From contig JAMCST010000011.1 in NCBI GenBank assembly GCA_023380935.1, forward strand, positions 62,001 to 126,000: 64,000 nucleotides of DNA, written 5' to 3'. Positions within the stretch are counted from its first letter, which is position 1; each line of letters opens with the position of its first letter. Both the position numbers and the translations under genes were made by a program. Shown here in pieces: positions 1 to 10,724 of this stretch. The notes below the pieces were generated by a model, which was given only the letters and a program-made list of their open reading frames with translations, was not told the DNA's origin and searched no databases. This DNA comes from Patescibacteria group bacterium (lineage in GTDB: Bacteria > Patescibacteriota > Microgenomatia > UBA1406 > GWC2-37-13).

Positions 1-165
1 AAAATGCTGGATTTGTTTGACAACTGGGAGGATACACTCCAGCACCTGTTGGAACACCACCAATCCCAACCGCAAGACAAACCCAGCCCCAAACCGTCAA
101 CCATCAGCGTCATCGAGAAAATCAGGTCGGAAATTAACGCGAGAACCACTGGAAAAAACCACTAG
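1..165 (+). CDS. C-terminal end of an unrecognised protein (cut by window edge)
   Basis: Frame 1 is open from the first base to a TAG at 163-165. A methionine codon lies at 4, so the gene could be a 53-residue protein, but the frame is open upstream and it is more likely the tail of a longer gene. The visible part has an acidic/His stretch (DNWEDTLQHLLEHH), a Pro/Lys/Ser linker and a basic end. I do not recognise the family. It stands directly upstream of the rpoB promoter, where bacteria often carry ribosomal protein genes, but the sequence does not look like L7/L12. Confidence 0.4.
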   Translation, partial: KMLDLFDNWEDTLQHLLEHHQSQPQDKPSPKPSTISVIEKIRSEINARTTGKNH

Positions 166-176
166 GAAAAATCGTG

Positions 177-205
177 TTGACTTTACCGATGGGACTTGAT
201 ATATT
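177..205 (+). promoter_or_regulatory. sigma70-type promoter of the rpoBC-str operon
   Basis: TTGACT (177-182), a 17-nt spacer, then TATATT (200-205). Transcription would start near 212, giving a leader of about 70 nt before rpoB. The leader has no clear Shine-Dalgarno sequence near the start codon. It is the only good promoter ahead of the five-gene run down to fusA. Confidence 0.75.
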
Positions 206-280
206 TGGATAGCTTAAAATACTCCCTGTATATATTGTGGGGGGTATTATTGTTATCTTAATTTCTGCTTCTCAATAGCG

Positions 281-3200
281 ATGTCAACAACCAAAAAACC
301 AACCGCTCAACCCGCCAACGAAATTTATCTCGGCACCGAAGAAACGCTTATTAAACAGCTCGACCTGATCGAAAACCAAAAACAGTCGTGGAACCACTTC
401 CTCAACACCCAACTCAAAGAAATTATCACTGACTTCTTTCCGATTGACGACTATACCGGAAAAAAATTCTCTTTGCAGTTTGAAGACCTGCGCTTCGGCG
501 AACCCCACTTCCCCCTTAAACTCTGTCTGCAAAAAAAGCTTACCTACGAAACCCCGGTCTACGTCAGATTAAACCTGGAAAATAAAAAAACCGGCACGCA
601 AAAACGCCAGGACGTCTACTTCTTCAATCTCCCCAAAATGACCGACAAGGGCACCTTTATTATCAACGGCATCGAACGCGCCATCATTAGCCAAATCGCC
701 CGTTCACCGGGCGTTTATTTTACCGCCCAGATCGACAAAACCACCGGCCAGACCCTGTACAACGCCGAAATCCGCCCCTACATCGGTGCCTGGCTGGACT
801 TCACCATTAACAAAAACGGTTTAATTGAGGTTAAGGTCAACAAAAAAAGAAAATTCCTCGCGTCGGTACTGCTGCGGATCTTTGAAGGGGAAAGCAATAA
901 CCAACTGCTCGAGCACTTCGGCGACCTCGACCCGACACTGGTAGAAAAATACCTGTTACCCACCATCAAAAAAGACCGGACCAAGAACCGGGACGAGGCG
1001 GTCCTTGAATTTTACCGGAAAGTGCGCCCCGGCGAGCCGTTGATTGTGGAGAACGCCTACGAAACGCTTAACAATATTCTCTTTAACCAAAGGAAATACT
1101 CGCTTGCCGACGTCGGCCGCTATAAAATCAATAAAAAACTGGGGCTCGACCTGCCGATTACCAAAGAAAATCACGTCCTTACCAAAACGGATATCGTTAC
1201 GACCATCAAATATTTGATCAACCTGACTTTGAACAAGGGCGAATTTGACGACATCGATCATCTCGGCAACCGCCGCCTGCGCACGGTGGGTGAACTGATT
1301 GGCATGTACGGAATCCGCATGGGTATGGTACGCACCGAAAAAGAAATCAAGGAAAGGATGAGTCTGATCGCGGTCGACGTCAATCCGACGCCGGCCCAGA
1401 TCGTCAACTCCAAACCGATCCTGATGGCGATCAACTCCTTTTACCGCACCAGCCAGCTCTCAACCATCGTCGACCAAACCAATCCCCTGTCCGAACTGGA
1501 CAACTTGCGCCGCATCACCGTCGGCGGTCCGGGCGGAATCGAGAAAGAACGGGCATCGTTCTCCATCCGCGACATCTCTTCGTCCCAATACGGCAGAATC
1601 TGCCCGATCCGTTCACCCGAAGGACCGAATATCGGCGTCGTCACCTATATGTCGCTTTACAGCCGCGTTAACCAGTATGGCTTCCTGGAAACGCCGTACA
1701 AAAAAGTCGTCAACGTCGGCGACAAAAACCATCCGCGCATGCAGGTGACCGATGAGATCGTCTATCTCCAGGCCGACGACGAAGAACAATATTACATCAC
1801 TTCCGGTAACGCCACCGTCGACAAAAACCACTGCATTATGGAGGAAACCCTGGTGGTACGTCATCTTGGCGAGATTACCGAAGTCAACGTCGGACAGATC
1901 AATCTGGTTGACGTCTCGCCGCGTCAGATTTTGGGAGCGTCGGCCGCCCTGATTCCTTTTTTGCAGAACGACGATGCCAGCCGCGCCCTGATGGGAACCC
2001 ATATGCAGTGCCAGGCGGTTCCTTTGGTCAAACCGCGCGCGCCGGTGGTGGGAACCGGGATGGAAAAAAAAGTGGCCTCGGCGTTGGGACGCACCATCTA
2101 TGCCCCGGAAGACGGGACGGTGGACTATGTCGACGCCCGCACCATCGTGTTCAAGGGCAAAAGCGGCAAAAAATACCAGTACCAACTGGAGAGATTCGTC
2201 AAAACCAACAAAGATCTGGCGTTTGACCAGCGCCCGGTGATCGCTCCGAAAGAAAAACTGAAACGGGGACAGATTTTGGTCGATGGACCGGCTACCGAAA
2301 ACGGCAAAGTCGCCCTTGGACAGAATCTGGTGATCGCTTATACTTCGTTAAACGGATTAGGGTACGAAGACGGTTTTGTCATCTCCGAGCGCCTGATCAA
2401 AGACGACGCGCTTACTTCAATCAGTTGCGAGGAGTTCACCGCCGATCTGGTCGACACCAAACTCGGGCCGGAAGAACTCACCAGGGACATTCCCAACGTC
2501 CGCGAAGAAGTGCTGCAAAACCTCGATAAGGACGGGCTGGTGCTGGTCGGCACCGAGGTTAAGGGCGGAGACATCCTCGTCGGGAAGGTTGCTCCCAAAG
2601 GAGAAAAGGAACTCACGGCCGAAGAAAGATTGCTGCGGGCGATTTTCGGAGAAAAGGCCAAAGACGTAAAGGACACCTCTTTGCGCATGCCATACGGGAA
2701 ACGCGGCGTAGTGGTGAATATTGAGACGATCGACTCGAAAAAAGACCCGAACGAGTTGGAACCGAGCATCATCAAACGTATCATCGTAAACACGGCCCAA
2801 CTAAGAAAGATTTCCATCGGCGACAAACTGGCGGGGCGGCACGGCAACAAAGGCGTCATCTCGCGCGTCCTGCCCGAGTACGACATGCCGTATCTTGAAG
2901 ACGGCACGCCGGTTGACGTCATTCTCTCGCCTCTTTCAGTGTTGTCCCGGATGAACCTGGGTCAGTTTTTTGAGGCGTTATCCGGTCTGATCGCCTCAAG
3001 AAAGCATCAAAATATTTCGGTACCGGTCTTCGAAAGAATTGCCGAGGAGTTTATTACCGAGGAACTGAAGAAACTGGATCTGCCGGTCGATGGCAAAATG
3101 GCGGTCTACGACGGACAAACCGGCAAACCGTTCGATAGAAAAATTCTCGTGGGCGTGGGCTACATTATGAAACTGATCCACATGGTGGAAGACAAGTTTC

Positions 3201-3496
3201 ATGCCCGCTCCGTCGGTCCCTACTCGCTTGTTACCCAACAACCGCTCGGCGGCAAGTCGCAGATGGGCGGACAGCGCTTCGGGGAAATGGAGGTCTGGGC
3301 CTTGGAATCACACCGCGTTCCACACACTCTCCAGGAAATGCTTACCATTAAAAGCGATGACGTGCGCGGCCGGACCAAGGCTTTCGAGTCGATCATCAAA
3401 GGACTGGATATTCCGCAGTCAAATGTCCCGGAATCGTTCAACGTCCTGATTAAAGAACTGAATGCCCTGGGTTTATCAATTGATTACATCAAATAA
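281..3496 (+). CDS. rpoB: DNA-directed RNA polymerase subunit beta
   Basis: This is the beta subunit of RNA polymerase, forming half of the active-site cleft. At 1071 residues it is shorter than the 1342-residue E. coli protein and lacks its large lineage insertions. Landmarks are the rifampicin pocket around residues 391-420 (SQLSTIVDQTNPLSEL...), followed by GPGGIEKERA and SPEGPNIGV, the GDKLAGRHGNKGV block and the C-terminal GGKSQMGGQRFGEMEVWALE motif. In the rifampicin pocket, E. coli Q513, H526, S531 and L533 correspond to T395, N408, T413 and G415, while D516 (D398) and R529 (R411) are kept. The ATG start lacks an SD. The stop is one base before rpoC, so the two are surely co-transcribed. 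Confidence 0.98.
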   Translation: MSTTKKPTAQPANEIYLGTEETLIKQLDLIENQKQSWNHFLNTQLKEIITDFFPIDDYTGKKFSLQFEDLRFGEPHFPLKLCLQKKLTYETPVYVRLNLENKKTGTQKRQDVYFFNLPKMTDKGTFIINGIERAIISQIARSPGVYFTAQIDKTTGQTLYNAEIRPYIGAWLDFTINKNGLIEVKVNKKRKFLASVLLRIFEGESNNQLLEHFGDLDPTLVEKYLLPTIKKDRTKNRDEAVLEFYRKVRPGEPLIVENAYETLNNILFNQRKYSLADVGRYKINKKLGLDLPITKENHVLTKTDIVTTIKYLINLTLNKGEFDDIDHLGNRRLRTVGELIGMYGIRMGMVRTEKEIKERMSLIAVDVNPTPAQIVNSKPILMAINSFYRTSQLSTIVDQTNPLSELDNLRRITVGGPGGIEKERASFSIRDISSSQYGRICPIRSPEGPNIGVVTYMSLYSRVNQYGFLETPYKKVVNVGDKNHPRMQVTDEIVYLQADDEEQYYITSGNATVDKNHCIMEETLVVRHLGEITEVNVGQINLVDVSPRQILGASAALIPFLQNDDASRALMGTHMQCQAVPLVKPRAPVVGTGMEKKVASALGRTIYAPEDGTVDYVDARTIVFKGKSGKKYQYQLERFVKTNKDLAFDQRPVIAPKEKLKRGQILVDGPATENGKVALGQNLVIAYTSLNGLGYEDGFVISERLIKDDALTSISCEEFTADLVDTKLGPEELTRDIPNVREEVLQNLDKDGLVLVGTEVKGGDILVGKVAPKGEKELTAEERLLRAIFGEKAKDVKDTSLRMPYGKRGVVVNIETIDSKKDPNELEPSIIKRIIVNTAQLRKISIGDKLAGRHGNKGVISRVLPEYDMPYLEDGTPVDVILSPLSVLSRMNLGQFFEALSGLIASRKHQNISVPVFERIAEEFITEELKKLDLPVDGKMAVYDGQTGKPFDRKILVGVGYIMKLIHMVEDKFHARSVGPYSLVTQQPLGGKSQMGGQRFGEMEVWALESHRVPHTLQEMLTIKSDDVRGRTKAFESIIKGLDIPQSNVPESFNVLIKELNALGLSIDYIK

Positions 3497-3497
3497 A

Positions 3498-6400
3498 ATG
3501 GAAGAACCCAATACGGTTGATTTCAGCGGTTTGCGGATTCGCCTCGCCTCGCCCGACGACATCATCAAGTGGTCCAGGGGCGAGGTTACCAAACCGGAAA
3601 CGATCAACTACCGTACCTTCCGCGCCGAAAAAGACGGGTTGTTCGACGAAAGAATCTTCGGCCCCACCAAAGACTTCGAGTGTTACTGCGGCAAATACAA
3701 ACGGATGCGCTATAAAGGCATCGTCTGTGACCGCTGCGGCGTCGAGGTCACCACCTCGGCTGTCCGCCGGGAACGGATGGGGCACATTAAACTAGCCTCC
3801 CCAATCGCCCATATTTGGTACTTTAAAGGCACGACTTCTCCTCTGTCAATTCTCCTTGACATTCCTCCGCAGGCTCTGGAAAGAATCATCTATTACGCGC
3901 TTTACCTCGTCAACCAGGTCGACAAAGACAAGCAAAAACGCGCCCACCAGCAGTTGGAGAAACTGGCCAAGCAGAAACTGGAACAGCTTGACGCGGAACT
4001 GGAAAAGGAAAAAGACAAACTCGCCGACGAATTTGCCAAACAAAAACAAGAGATCGAGAAAAACATCGGCGCCAAGGAACAACGGGAGCTCACCGTTCAG
4101 GAAATGCAGGTTAAGGAAAAAGAAAAATTCCGCCAACTCACCGATAAATTCGTGGAGAAAAAAGCCCAGTCAACCGCGTTTTTCGACCGTCTCCTGAAAA
4201 TCGTCAAATCCATTAGGATCAACGACACGCTTGAGGAAGACGACTATCTTTATCTGCGCGAGCAAGAAGCCGCCGATTTCCTTGAGGTGGGCATGGGATC
4301 GGAAGTGATCTATAACATCCTCAACAGTTTCGATCTCAAAAACAGCTATCAAACCGCCATCGACGAACTGACCAAGGCCAAGGGTGACCGACGCAACAAA
4401 TTATTAAAGAAAGCCCGTTTGATTGAGGCGTTGCTCAAAGGCACGATCTCGCCCAACTGGATGATCATGACCGTTCTTCCGGTCATCCCCCCGGATCTGC
4501 GGCCGGTGGTCCAGCTGCCGGGAGGCAAATTCGCCACCTCGGACCTCAACGATTTTTACCGGCGGGTAATCAACCGCAACAATCGTCTGAAGCAGTTGAT
4601 CGACCTGGGCGCTCCGGAGATCATTTTGAGAAACGAAAAACGCATGCTCCAGGAGGCGGTTGATTCGTTGCTTGACCTGCAAAAATCGCGGGGAAAATCA
4701 CGCACACAACACCTTAACGTCAAGGTACTCAAGTCGCTCTCGGACATTTTGCGGGGCAAACAAGGCCGTTTCCGTCAGAATCTGTTGGGCAAGCGGGTCG
4801 ACTACTCCGGCCGCTCCACCATCATTGTCGGACCGGAACTGAAGATCAACCAGTGCGGCATTCCCAAGGAGATGGCGATCGAGTTGTTCAAACCACACCT
4901 GTTGCACGAAATCATCGTACGCGGTCTGGCTCCCAACATCAAAAGCGCCAAAAACTTTCTGGAGTTGAGAGAACCGGTGGTCTACGACATTCTTGAAGAG
5001 ATTACCAAAAACCATCCGGTGCTGTTAAACCGCGCCCCGACCCTGCATAAACTATCGATCCTTGGTTTTTATCCGGTCTTGACCGACTCGCACGCCATCA
5101 AACTTCACCCAACGGTCTGCGCCGGCTACAACGCCGACTTTGACGGCGACGCGATGGGCGTCTTTCTGCCGCTATCCAAAGGCGCCATCGACGAGGTCGC
5201 CCAACGGATGATGCCGTACCACAACCTGCTTAAACCGGCGGACGGATCACCCATTATCCTCCCCAACAAAGAAATGGCCCTGGGGATCTACTACTTAACC
5301 ACCGTCAACCACGCTTATGCCCAGTCCAAAGACGAAGAGTTGAAAACGTTTGCCAATGTCGACGAACCGATCAATGCCTACAACCTGGAAAAAATCGGCC
5401 TGCGTCAACCCATTATGGTGAAGGTCGGCGGTAAATTTGTCCGCACCACCACCGGCCGCATCATCTTTAATAACGCCCTGCCCAACGAACTGCGTTATAT
5501 CAACATGGACATCAAAGCCAGCGATATTAAAAACATCGTCATCGAGGCCATCAAGGTCTATGAAAATAAAGAACAGGTGGGAGAATTGATCGACAAACTC
5601 AAGGAAATCGGGTTTTTCGGCGCCAGCATTTCGGGCGGACTATCGCTGTCAATCTTTGACTGCGAGATCATTCCGGAAAAAAAGGCGATCGTCAAAAAAA
5701 CCGAAGACGAGATCAAAAAAGTCGAGAAAAAATATGACCAAGGATTGCTGACCCTGGAAGAAAAACGCCGATACAGCAACAAACTCTGGATCGAAACCAC
5801 GGAAAGACTGGCGGACAAAACCTGGGAGGCCCTGGATGAAGAAAATCCCGTCAAAGTGATCATTAAGTCCGGAGGCGCCCGGGCGTCGCGGGAACAGCTG
5901 AAGCAGCTATCGGCCATGAAAGGCCTGGTGGTCGACCCGTTGGGTAAGATTATCGAGGTACCGACCAAGTCGAACTATCGGGAAGGATTATCGATCTTTG
6001 AGTACGTCATCTCGGCGCGCGGCGCGCGCAAAGGACTAACCGATTCGGCCCTCAAAACCGCCGACGCCGGTTATCTCACCCGTCGCCTGGTCGACGTCTC
6101 GCACGACATGATTGTCCGCGAGGCCGACTGCAATACCGACGAAGGCCTGCTTATTTCGATCGACGATGAACGGGGCAATAAGTTTTTTGAGCGCATCAAG
6201 AACCGCTTTACTCTCAAGGACATCGTAAACAGCAAGAAACAGGTACTGGTTAAGGCCAATGAACTGATCGACGAAAAAAACATCGCTCTTCTTAAAGCCA
6301 ACAAGGTGGCAAAGGTCACGGTGCGCTCACCGTTTTACTGCCACTCAAAACACGGCGTCTGCCAGAAATGTTACGGCGTTGATCTTTCCAACAATCAGGT

Positions 6401-7268
6401 GGTAGACGTCGGCGTTCCGGTCGGAGTGATGGCCGCTCAGTCGATCGGAGAACCCGGCACCCAATTAACCATGCGTGTCCGTCACTTCGGCGGCATTGTC
6501 ATTTCCGACGTCACCCAGGGTCTGCCCCGGGTTGAGGAATTATTCGAAACCCGCACCCCAAAAGTGGTTTCACCGATTGCCGAAATGAACGGTAAAGTAA
6601 CAATCCAGGAAGATAATGACAAGGAAGTTTATATGGTCAAAATCGTCTCGGACGATAAAGACAACCCGCAGGAACAGAACTTTGTCATTCCGATGTCCCA
6701 ACAACTTAAGGTTAAAGATGGCGAAACGATCGCCAAGGGCAAGGCTCTCTGCGAGGGCTACCTGGACATTGATGACATTTTGGCGATTAAAGGCTTGCGT
6801 GCCGCCCAGATGTATTTGCTAAACGAAATTCAGAAGGTCTATGAATCTCAGGGCATTACCATCCATGATAAGCATTTTGAGGTGATTATCCGAAAAATGA
6901 GTGATAAGGTAATCATTGAGGACGAAGGTGATACCTCGTTTATCAAAGACGAGGTGGTTTCCCGGATCCGCTTCGAGGAAGAAAACAAAAAAATCCTGGC
7001 TCAAGGTGGCAAACCGGCCGTTGGCAAGATCTCCATCCTGGGGATCACCCGGGCAGCCATCTATACTGACTCTTGGTTGTCGGCTGCTTCATTCGAACAA
7101 ACCACCACGGTATTGAGTAACGCCGCCATTAAAGGTCAGGTGGATTACTTGTTGGGGCTGAAGGAAAATGTTATAATAGGCAGATTAATCCCAGTCACCA
7201 GAGACCTGATCGATAAGTATTACGGGAGTTTCACCGAACACTATGCCAACCATCAACCAACTGATTAA
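3498..7268 (+). CDS. rpoC: DNA-directed RNA polymerase subunit beta'
   Basis: This is the beta' subunit, which carries the catalytic Mg2+ loop. I take the ATG at 3498 ([10 protein letters not shown]) as start; it lies one base after the rpoB stop, whereas a longer frame would overlap rpoB. Length is then 1256 residues. Seen in order: the N-terminal zinc site (CYC ... CDRC), a long Lys/Glu/Gln-rich coiled-coil insert at about residues 140-222, the catalytic NADFDGD at 545-551, the second zinc site (C near READCNTD, then [11 protein letters not shown]) and the bridge-helix/trigger region [18 protein letters not shown]. The last 26 bases overlap rpsL. Confidence 0.98.
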   Translation: MEEPNTVDFSGLRIRLASPDDIIKWSRGEVTKPETINYRTFRAEKDGLFDERIFGPTKDFECYCGKYKRMRYKGIVCDRCGVEVTTSAVRRERMGHIKLASPIAHIWYFKGTTSPLSILLDIPPQALERIIYYALYLVNQVDKDKQKRAHQQLEKLAKQKLEQLDAELEKEKDKLADEFAKQKQEIEKNIGAKEQRELTVQEMQVKEKEKFRQLTDKFVEKKAQSTAFFDRLLKIVKSIRINDTLEEDDYLYLREQEAADFLEVGMGSEVIYNILNSFDLKNSYQTAIDELTKAKGDRRNKLLKKARLIEALLKGTISPNWMIMTVLPVIPPDLRPVVQLPGGKFATSDLNDFYRRVINRNNRLKQLIDLGAPEIILRNEKRMLQEAVDSLLDLQKSRGKSRTQHLNVKVLKSLSDILRGKQGRFRQNLLGKRVDYSGRSTIIVGPELKINQCGIPKEMAIELFKPHLLHEIIVRGLAPNIKSAKNFLELREPVVYDILEEITKNHPVLLNRAPTLHKLSILGFYPVLTDSHAIKLHPTVCAGYNADFDGDAMGVFLPLSKGAIDEVAQRMMPYHNLLKPADGSPIILPNKEMALGIYYLTTVNHAYAQSKDEELKTFANVDEPINAYNLEKIGLRQPIMVKVGGKFVRTTTGRIIFNNALPNELRYINMDIKASDIKNIVIEAIKVYENKEQVGELIDKLKEIGFFGASISGGLSLSIFDCEIIPEKKAIVKKTEDEIKKVEKKYDQGLLTLEEKRRYSNKLWIETTERLADKTWEALDEENPVKVIIKSGGARASREQLKQLSAMKGLVVDPLGKIIEVPTKSNYREGLSIFEYVISARGARKGLTDSALKTADAGYLTRRLVDVSHDMIVREADCNTDEGLLISIDDERGNKFFERIKNRFTLKDIVNSKKQVLVKANELIDEKNIALLKANKVAKVTVRSPFYCHSKHGVCQKCYGVDLSNNQVVDVGVPVGVMAAQSIGEPGTQLTMRVRHFGGIVISDVTQGLPRVEELFETRTPKVVSPIAEMNGKVTIQEDNDKEVYMVKIVSDDKDNPQEQNFVIPMSQQLKVKDGETIAKGKALCEGYLDIDDILAIKGLRAAQMYLLNEIQKVYESQGITIHDKHFEVIIRKMSDKVIIEDEGDTSFIKDEVVSRIRFEEENKKILAQGGKPAVGKISILGITRAAIYTDSWLSAASFEQTTTVLSNAAIKGQVDYLLGLKENVIIGRLIPVTRDLIDKYYGSFTEHYANHQPTD

Positions 7269-7665
7269 AAAAAGGCGGGCAAAAAATGTGCGTAAATCGC
7301 GCTCTGCAGCGCTAAAGTCTAGCTTTAACGCGCTAAAACGGCGTTACGTGGACACCAATAACTCGTTTAAGCGGGGCGTCTGTACCGTGGTGAGAACGAT
7401 GACGCCGAAAAAACCCAACTCGGCGTTACGCAAGGTCGCCCGGGTTCGCCTTTCCAATAAAATGGAGGTTACCGCCTACATCCAGGGCATCGGCCACAAT
7501 CTCGCCGAGCACTCGATCGTGCTGGTCAGAGGCGGCCGCGTCAAGGACCTGCCCGGCGTCAAATACCACATTGTCCGGGGAAAATTTGACACCACCGGCG
7601 TGGCCAACCGCTCCACCTCCCGCTCAAAATACGGCGCCAAGTTAGAAAAAAAACCCGCCCAGTAA
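7243..7665 (+). CDS. rpsL: 30S ribosomal protein S12
   Basis: S12 sits at the decoding centre of the 30S subunit. The 140-residue protein starts [10 protein letters not shown] and has the conserved [11 protein letters not shown] block (both lysines of the streptomycin-sensitive form are present), [17 protein letters not shown] and RSKYG near the end. The N-terminal region before KRGVC is extended as in Gram-positive S12. The start lies 26 bases inside the end of rpoC in another frame, so translation is probably coupled. It is part of the operon rpoB-rpoC-rpsL-rpsG-fusA. Confidence 0.97.
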   Translation: MPTINQLIKKRRAKNVRKSRSAALKSSFNALKRRYVDTNNSFKRGVCTVVRTMTPKKPNSALRKVARVRLSNKMEVTAYIQGIGHNLAEHSIVLVRGGRVKDLPGVKYHIVRGKFDTTGVANRSTSRSKYGAKLEKKPAQ

Positions 7666-7671
7666 TCCCCT

Positions 7672-8145
7672 ATGCCCAGACACCGATACCAAAAACACAC
7701 CAATCAGTCCGACATGATCTATAAAAGCGCGGAAGTGACCAAATTGATCAACTATCTGATGATCGACGGCAAAAAAAGCGTCGCGGAAAAAATCGTCTAC
7801 GACGTGCTCGAGGCATTGAAAAAAGAGAGTCAGGACGGGCTGACCGTCTTAAATCAGGCGATCAACAACGTCGCCCCTCTGCACGAAGTGAAACCGCGCC
7901 GGTTGGGCGGCGCTTCGTACATGGTTCCGATCGAGGTAAGAAAAGAGCGCCGGCTGTTTTTGTCGCTCAACTGGATCATCAATGCGGCCAAGGCACGCCC
8001 CAACAAGGAGTATCATCAATTCAGCGACAAACTGTTGGCCGAGATTAAAGAAGCCGCCCACAACCAGGGACAGGCGGTAGCCAAAAAACTGGCGACCGAA
8101 AAACTGGCCGAATCCAACCGCGCCTTCGCCCATTTGCGATGGTAA
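7672..8145 (+). CDS. rpsG: 30S ribosomal protein S7
   Basis: S7 is the primary binder of the 16S 3' major domain. At 157 residues the protein is of normal length. Family signatures include the N-terminal MPRHRY, LINYLMIDGKKSVAEKIVYD, the VKPRRLGGASYMVPIEV strand region and C-terminal ESNRAFAHLRW. It starts 6 nt after rpsL with no SD visible, and is followed 24 nt later by fusA. Confidence 0.97.
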   Translation: MPRHRYQKHTNQSDMIYKSAEVTKLINYLMIDGKKSVAEKIVYDVLEALKKESQDGLTVLNQAINNVAPLHEVKPRRLGGASYMVPIEVRKERRLFLSLNWIINAAKARPNKEYHQFSDKLLAEIKEAAHNQGQAVAKKLATEKLAESNRAFAHLRW

Positions 8146-8169
8146 TGTTCTATTAATCAAGTTCGTCCT

Positions 8170-10275
8170 ATGGCCCAACCAAGCGCAATCACCAAGAATC
8201 GAGTGGTTCCGATTGACAAAATCCGCAACGTCGGCATCATCGCCCACATTGATTCGGGAAAAACCACGACAACCGAACGGCTCCTGTTCTATACCGGACG
8301 CACCTACAAGATCGGCGACATCGACGAAGGCAACACCCAGATGGACTGGATGCCGCAGGAACGGGAACGGGGCATCACGATTGTCTCGGCCGCCACCACC
8401 ACCTTCTGGAAAGACATGCGCATCAACATCATCGACACTCCCGGGCACGTGGACTTTACCGCCGAGGTCGAACGGTCGCTGCGCGTTTTGGATGGAGGCG
8501 TAGTGGTTTTCGACGCCGAGGAAGGCGTCCAGAGCCAGTCAGAAACCGTCTGGCGCCAAGCGGACAAGTATAAAGTGCCACGCATCTGCTTTATCAACAA
8601 GATGGACAAACTGGGGGCGAATTTTGAGGCAACGGTTGAAGAAATCAAGACGCGCCTGGGAGCCAAACCGGCGGTGATGGTCTATCCGATCGGCAAAGAA
8701 CAGGACTTTACCGGCGTGATTGACCTGTTAAGCCTGAAGGTGCTCGTCTGGGATCAGGACGATTCCCAAGGGGTCAAATTCAGCGTCACCGACAAGATTC
8801 CGGCCGATCTGGAAAACAAAGTCCAGGCGGCCCGCGCCCAACTGCTGGAAAGTATCGCCGAGACCGATGACGCCTTACTAAACAAGTATCTGTCCGGAGA
8901 GACCATCTCGGCGGCCGAAGCCAAACAAGCGCTAAGAAAGGCGACGATCGCCTATAAACTGATTCCCATTTTTTGCGGCACGTCGCTGCGCAATAAGGGC
9001 GTGCAGCCGATTCTCGACGCGATCGTCGACTACCTGCCCTCGCCGATGGACCTCAAACAAATCAAGGGCGTCAATCCCAAAACCAAAACCGAAGAAGTCC
9101 GCGAGTTGACCAACGACGAAAACTTTTCCGCCCTGGTCTTTAAGATCCAGCTTGATCCCCACGTGGGCAAGATCAACTACACCCGGATCTACTCCGGTAC
9201 CCTGGAATCGGGTTCGTACGTCTACAACATCAATAAAGGCAAACAGGAACGCGTCAGCCGCCTGCTTCTTATGCACGCCAATCAACGCGAAGAGATCGAT
9301 AAAGCCTACGCCGGGGAGATCGTCGCTCTGGTCGGACCGAAAGAATCGCGCACCGGCGACACTTTGGCCGACCAAAACAATCCGATTTTACTGGAACAGA
9401 TCAGCTTTCCCGAACCGGTCATTTCCCTGGCGATCGAACCGAAGACCAAGGCCGACCAGGAAAAGCTGTCTTACACCCTGCAGCGCCTGGCCGAGGAAGA
9501 CCCGACCTTTAAGGTAAAAATCAACCACGAAACCAACCAAACCATTATTGCCGGCATGGGCGAACTCCATCTGGAAATCCTGGTGGATCGGATGCGCCGG
9601 GAAATGGGCATGGACGTCAACGTCGGCAAACCCCAGGTCGCTTATAAAGAAACTATTACCAAAGCCGCCGACGGCGAAGGCAAATATATTAAACAGACCG
9701 GCGGTCACGGTCAATACGGTCACTGTCTGATCAAGATGGAACCGCTGGGCCGGGGAGAGGGCGTCAAGTTCCTCAATAAAATCAAAGGCGGGTCCATCCC
9801 TTCCGAGTTCGTCGGCTCGGTGGAAAAAGGCGTCAATGAGGCGCTGGAAAAGGGCGTGCTGCTTGGCTATCCGGTCACCGACATCCAGGTGACACTCTAT
9901 GACGGTAGTTACCACGAGGTCGATTCATCGGACATCGCTTTTAAGATCGCTGGCTCAATGGCGGTGACGGCCACCGCCCGACGCGCCGGTTTGACCCTGC
10001 TGGAACCGATTATGAAGCTTGAGGTAACGGTTCCCGAAGAATTCATGGGGGTGGTGATCGGCGACATCTCCAGTAAACGCGGCAAGATTCTCGGATCGGA
10101 AAAACGCAGCCGTTCGGTGGTCATCAAAACCAATGCTCCGCTGGCCGAGCTGTCGGGATATGCCACGGCGCTACGCTCACTGACGCAGGGCCGCGGCTTC
10201 TTTTATCTTGAACCATCACATTACGAAGAAGTCCCGCAGAATATCCTGAAAAACATGGTGGAAAAGAAAGTGTGA
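8170..10275 (+). CDS. fusA: Translation elongation factor G
   Basis: EF-G is the GTPase that drives ribosomal translocation. The 701-residue protein has all five domains. G motifs: AHIDSGKTT (P-loop; most EF-Gs have Ala where this has Ser), the switch region RERGITI, DTPGHVDF and NKMDKLGA. The domain IV hallmark GGHGQYGH is present, as is the C-terminal EVPQNILK of domain V. The gene closes the str-type operon. The usual tuf gene does not follow; instead a small EamA-type gene begins 4 nt after the stop. Confidence 0.97.
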   Translation: MAQPSAITKNRVVPIDKIRNVGIIAHIDSGKTTTTERLLFYTGRTYKIGDIDEGNTQMDWMPQERERGITIVSAATTTFWKDMRINIIDTPGHVDFTAEVERSLRVLDGGVVVFDAEEGVQSQSETVWRQADKYKVPRICFINKMDKLGANFEATVEEIKTRLGAKPAVMVYPIGKEQDFTGVIDLLSLKVLVWDQDDSQGVKFSVTDKIPADLENKVQAARAQLLESIAETDDALLNKYLSGETISAAEAKQALRKATIAYKLIPIFCGTSLRNKGVQPILDAIVDYLPSPMDLKQIKGVNPKTKTEEVRELTNDENFSALVFKIQLDPHVGKINYTRIYSGTLESGSYVYNINKGKQERVSRLLLMHANQREEIDKAYAGEIVALVGPKESRTGDTLADQNNPILLEQISFPEPVISLAIEPKTKADQEKLSYTLQRLAEEDPTFKVKINHETNQTIIAGMGELHLEILVDRMRREMGMDVNVGKPQVAYKETITKAADGEGKYIKQTGGHGQYGHCLIKMEPLGRGEGVKFLNKIKGGSIPSEFVGSVEKGVNEALEKGVLLGYPVTDIQVTLYDGSYHEVDSSDIAFKIAGSMAVTATARRAGLTLLEPIMKLEVTVPEEFMGVVIGDISSKRGKILGSEKRSRSVVIKTNAPLAELSGYATALRSLTQGRGFFYLEPSHYEEVPQNILKNMVEKKV

Positions 10276-10279
10276 TAGA

Positions 10280-10711
10280 ATGGACAGTATGAGTTGGTTG
10301 TTTTTTGCGATCCTGTCCGCTGTGTTTGCCGCCCTCACCGCCATTCTGGCTAAGATCGGCATCAAAGACGTCAACTCCAATCTGGCCACCGCCGTGCGCA
10401 CCGTCGTTATTCTCGTCTTTGCCTGGGGCATTGTGATTGCCCAAGGTACGGTCAAGGAACTGGGCTCGGTTTCCCGCTTTTCATTGCTCTTTCTGGTGCT
10501 TTCCGGATTGGCGACCGGACTGTCGTGGTTATTTTATTTCCGGGCACTGCAACTGGGTCAAGCGTCACACGTGGCGCCGATCGACAAATTCAGTCTGGTG
10601 CTGACCATCGTGCTCGCCGCCCTGATTCTCAAGGAAAAACTCACCTTCCCCATTGCCATCGGCGCCGTGCTCATGACCATCGGCACGGTCATCGTCGCAC
10701 TGGCAAAGTGA
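10280..10711 (+). CDS. EamA/DMT-family membrane transporter, single-repeat form
   Basis: This is a 143-residue protein, nearly all hydrophobic, with about four or five transmembrane helices. It matches one EamA repeat of the drug/metabolite transporter superfamily: LSAVFAALTAILAKIGIKDV at the start, SWLFYFRALQLGQASHVAPIDK in the middle and LKEKLTFPIAIGAVLMTIGT at the end. Full DMT transporters have two such repeats, so this form would work as a dimer. The substrate cannot be told. Translation may start at the ATG at 10280 or at 10289 (MSWLFF). It is 4 nt behind fusA and so belongs to the same transcript. Confidence 0.85.
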   Translation: MDSMSWLFFAILSAVFAALTAILAKIGIKDVNSNLATAVRTVVILVFAWGIVIAQGTVKELGSVSRFSLLFLVLSGLATGLSWLFYFRALQLGQASHVAPIDKFSLVLTIVLAALILKEKLTFPIAIGAVLMTIGTVIVALAK

Positions 10712-10724
10712 AAACTCATTGATG

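Noticed and set aside
17-199. 60-codon ORF at the left edge
   Set aside because: It overlaps the frame-1 ORF ending at 165 and runs into the rpoB promoter; composition is Thr/Asn/Arg-rich shadow-like and it has no start signal.
1613-2185. 190-codon ORF antisense to rpoB
   Set aside because: Lies wholly within a certain gene and has the His/Val/Phe-rich look of antisense shadows; no promoter or family match.
7243-7268. rpoC/rpsL overlap as a sequencing error
   Set aside because: Both the C-terminus of RpoC and the N-terminus of S12 read normally through the 26-nt overlap, so it looks genuine.
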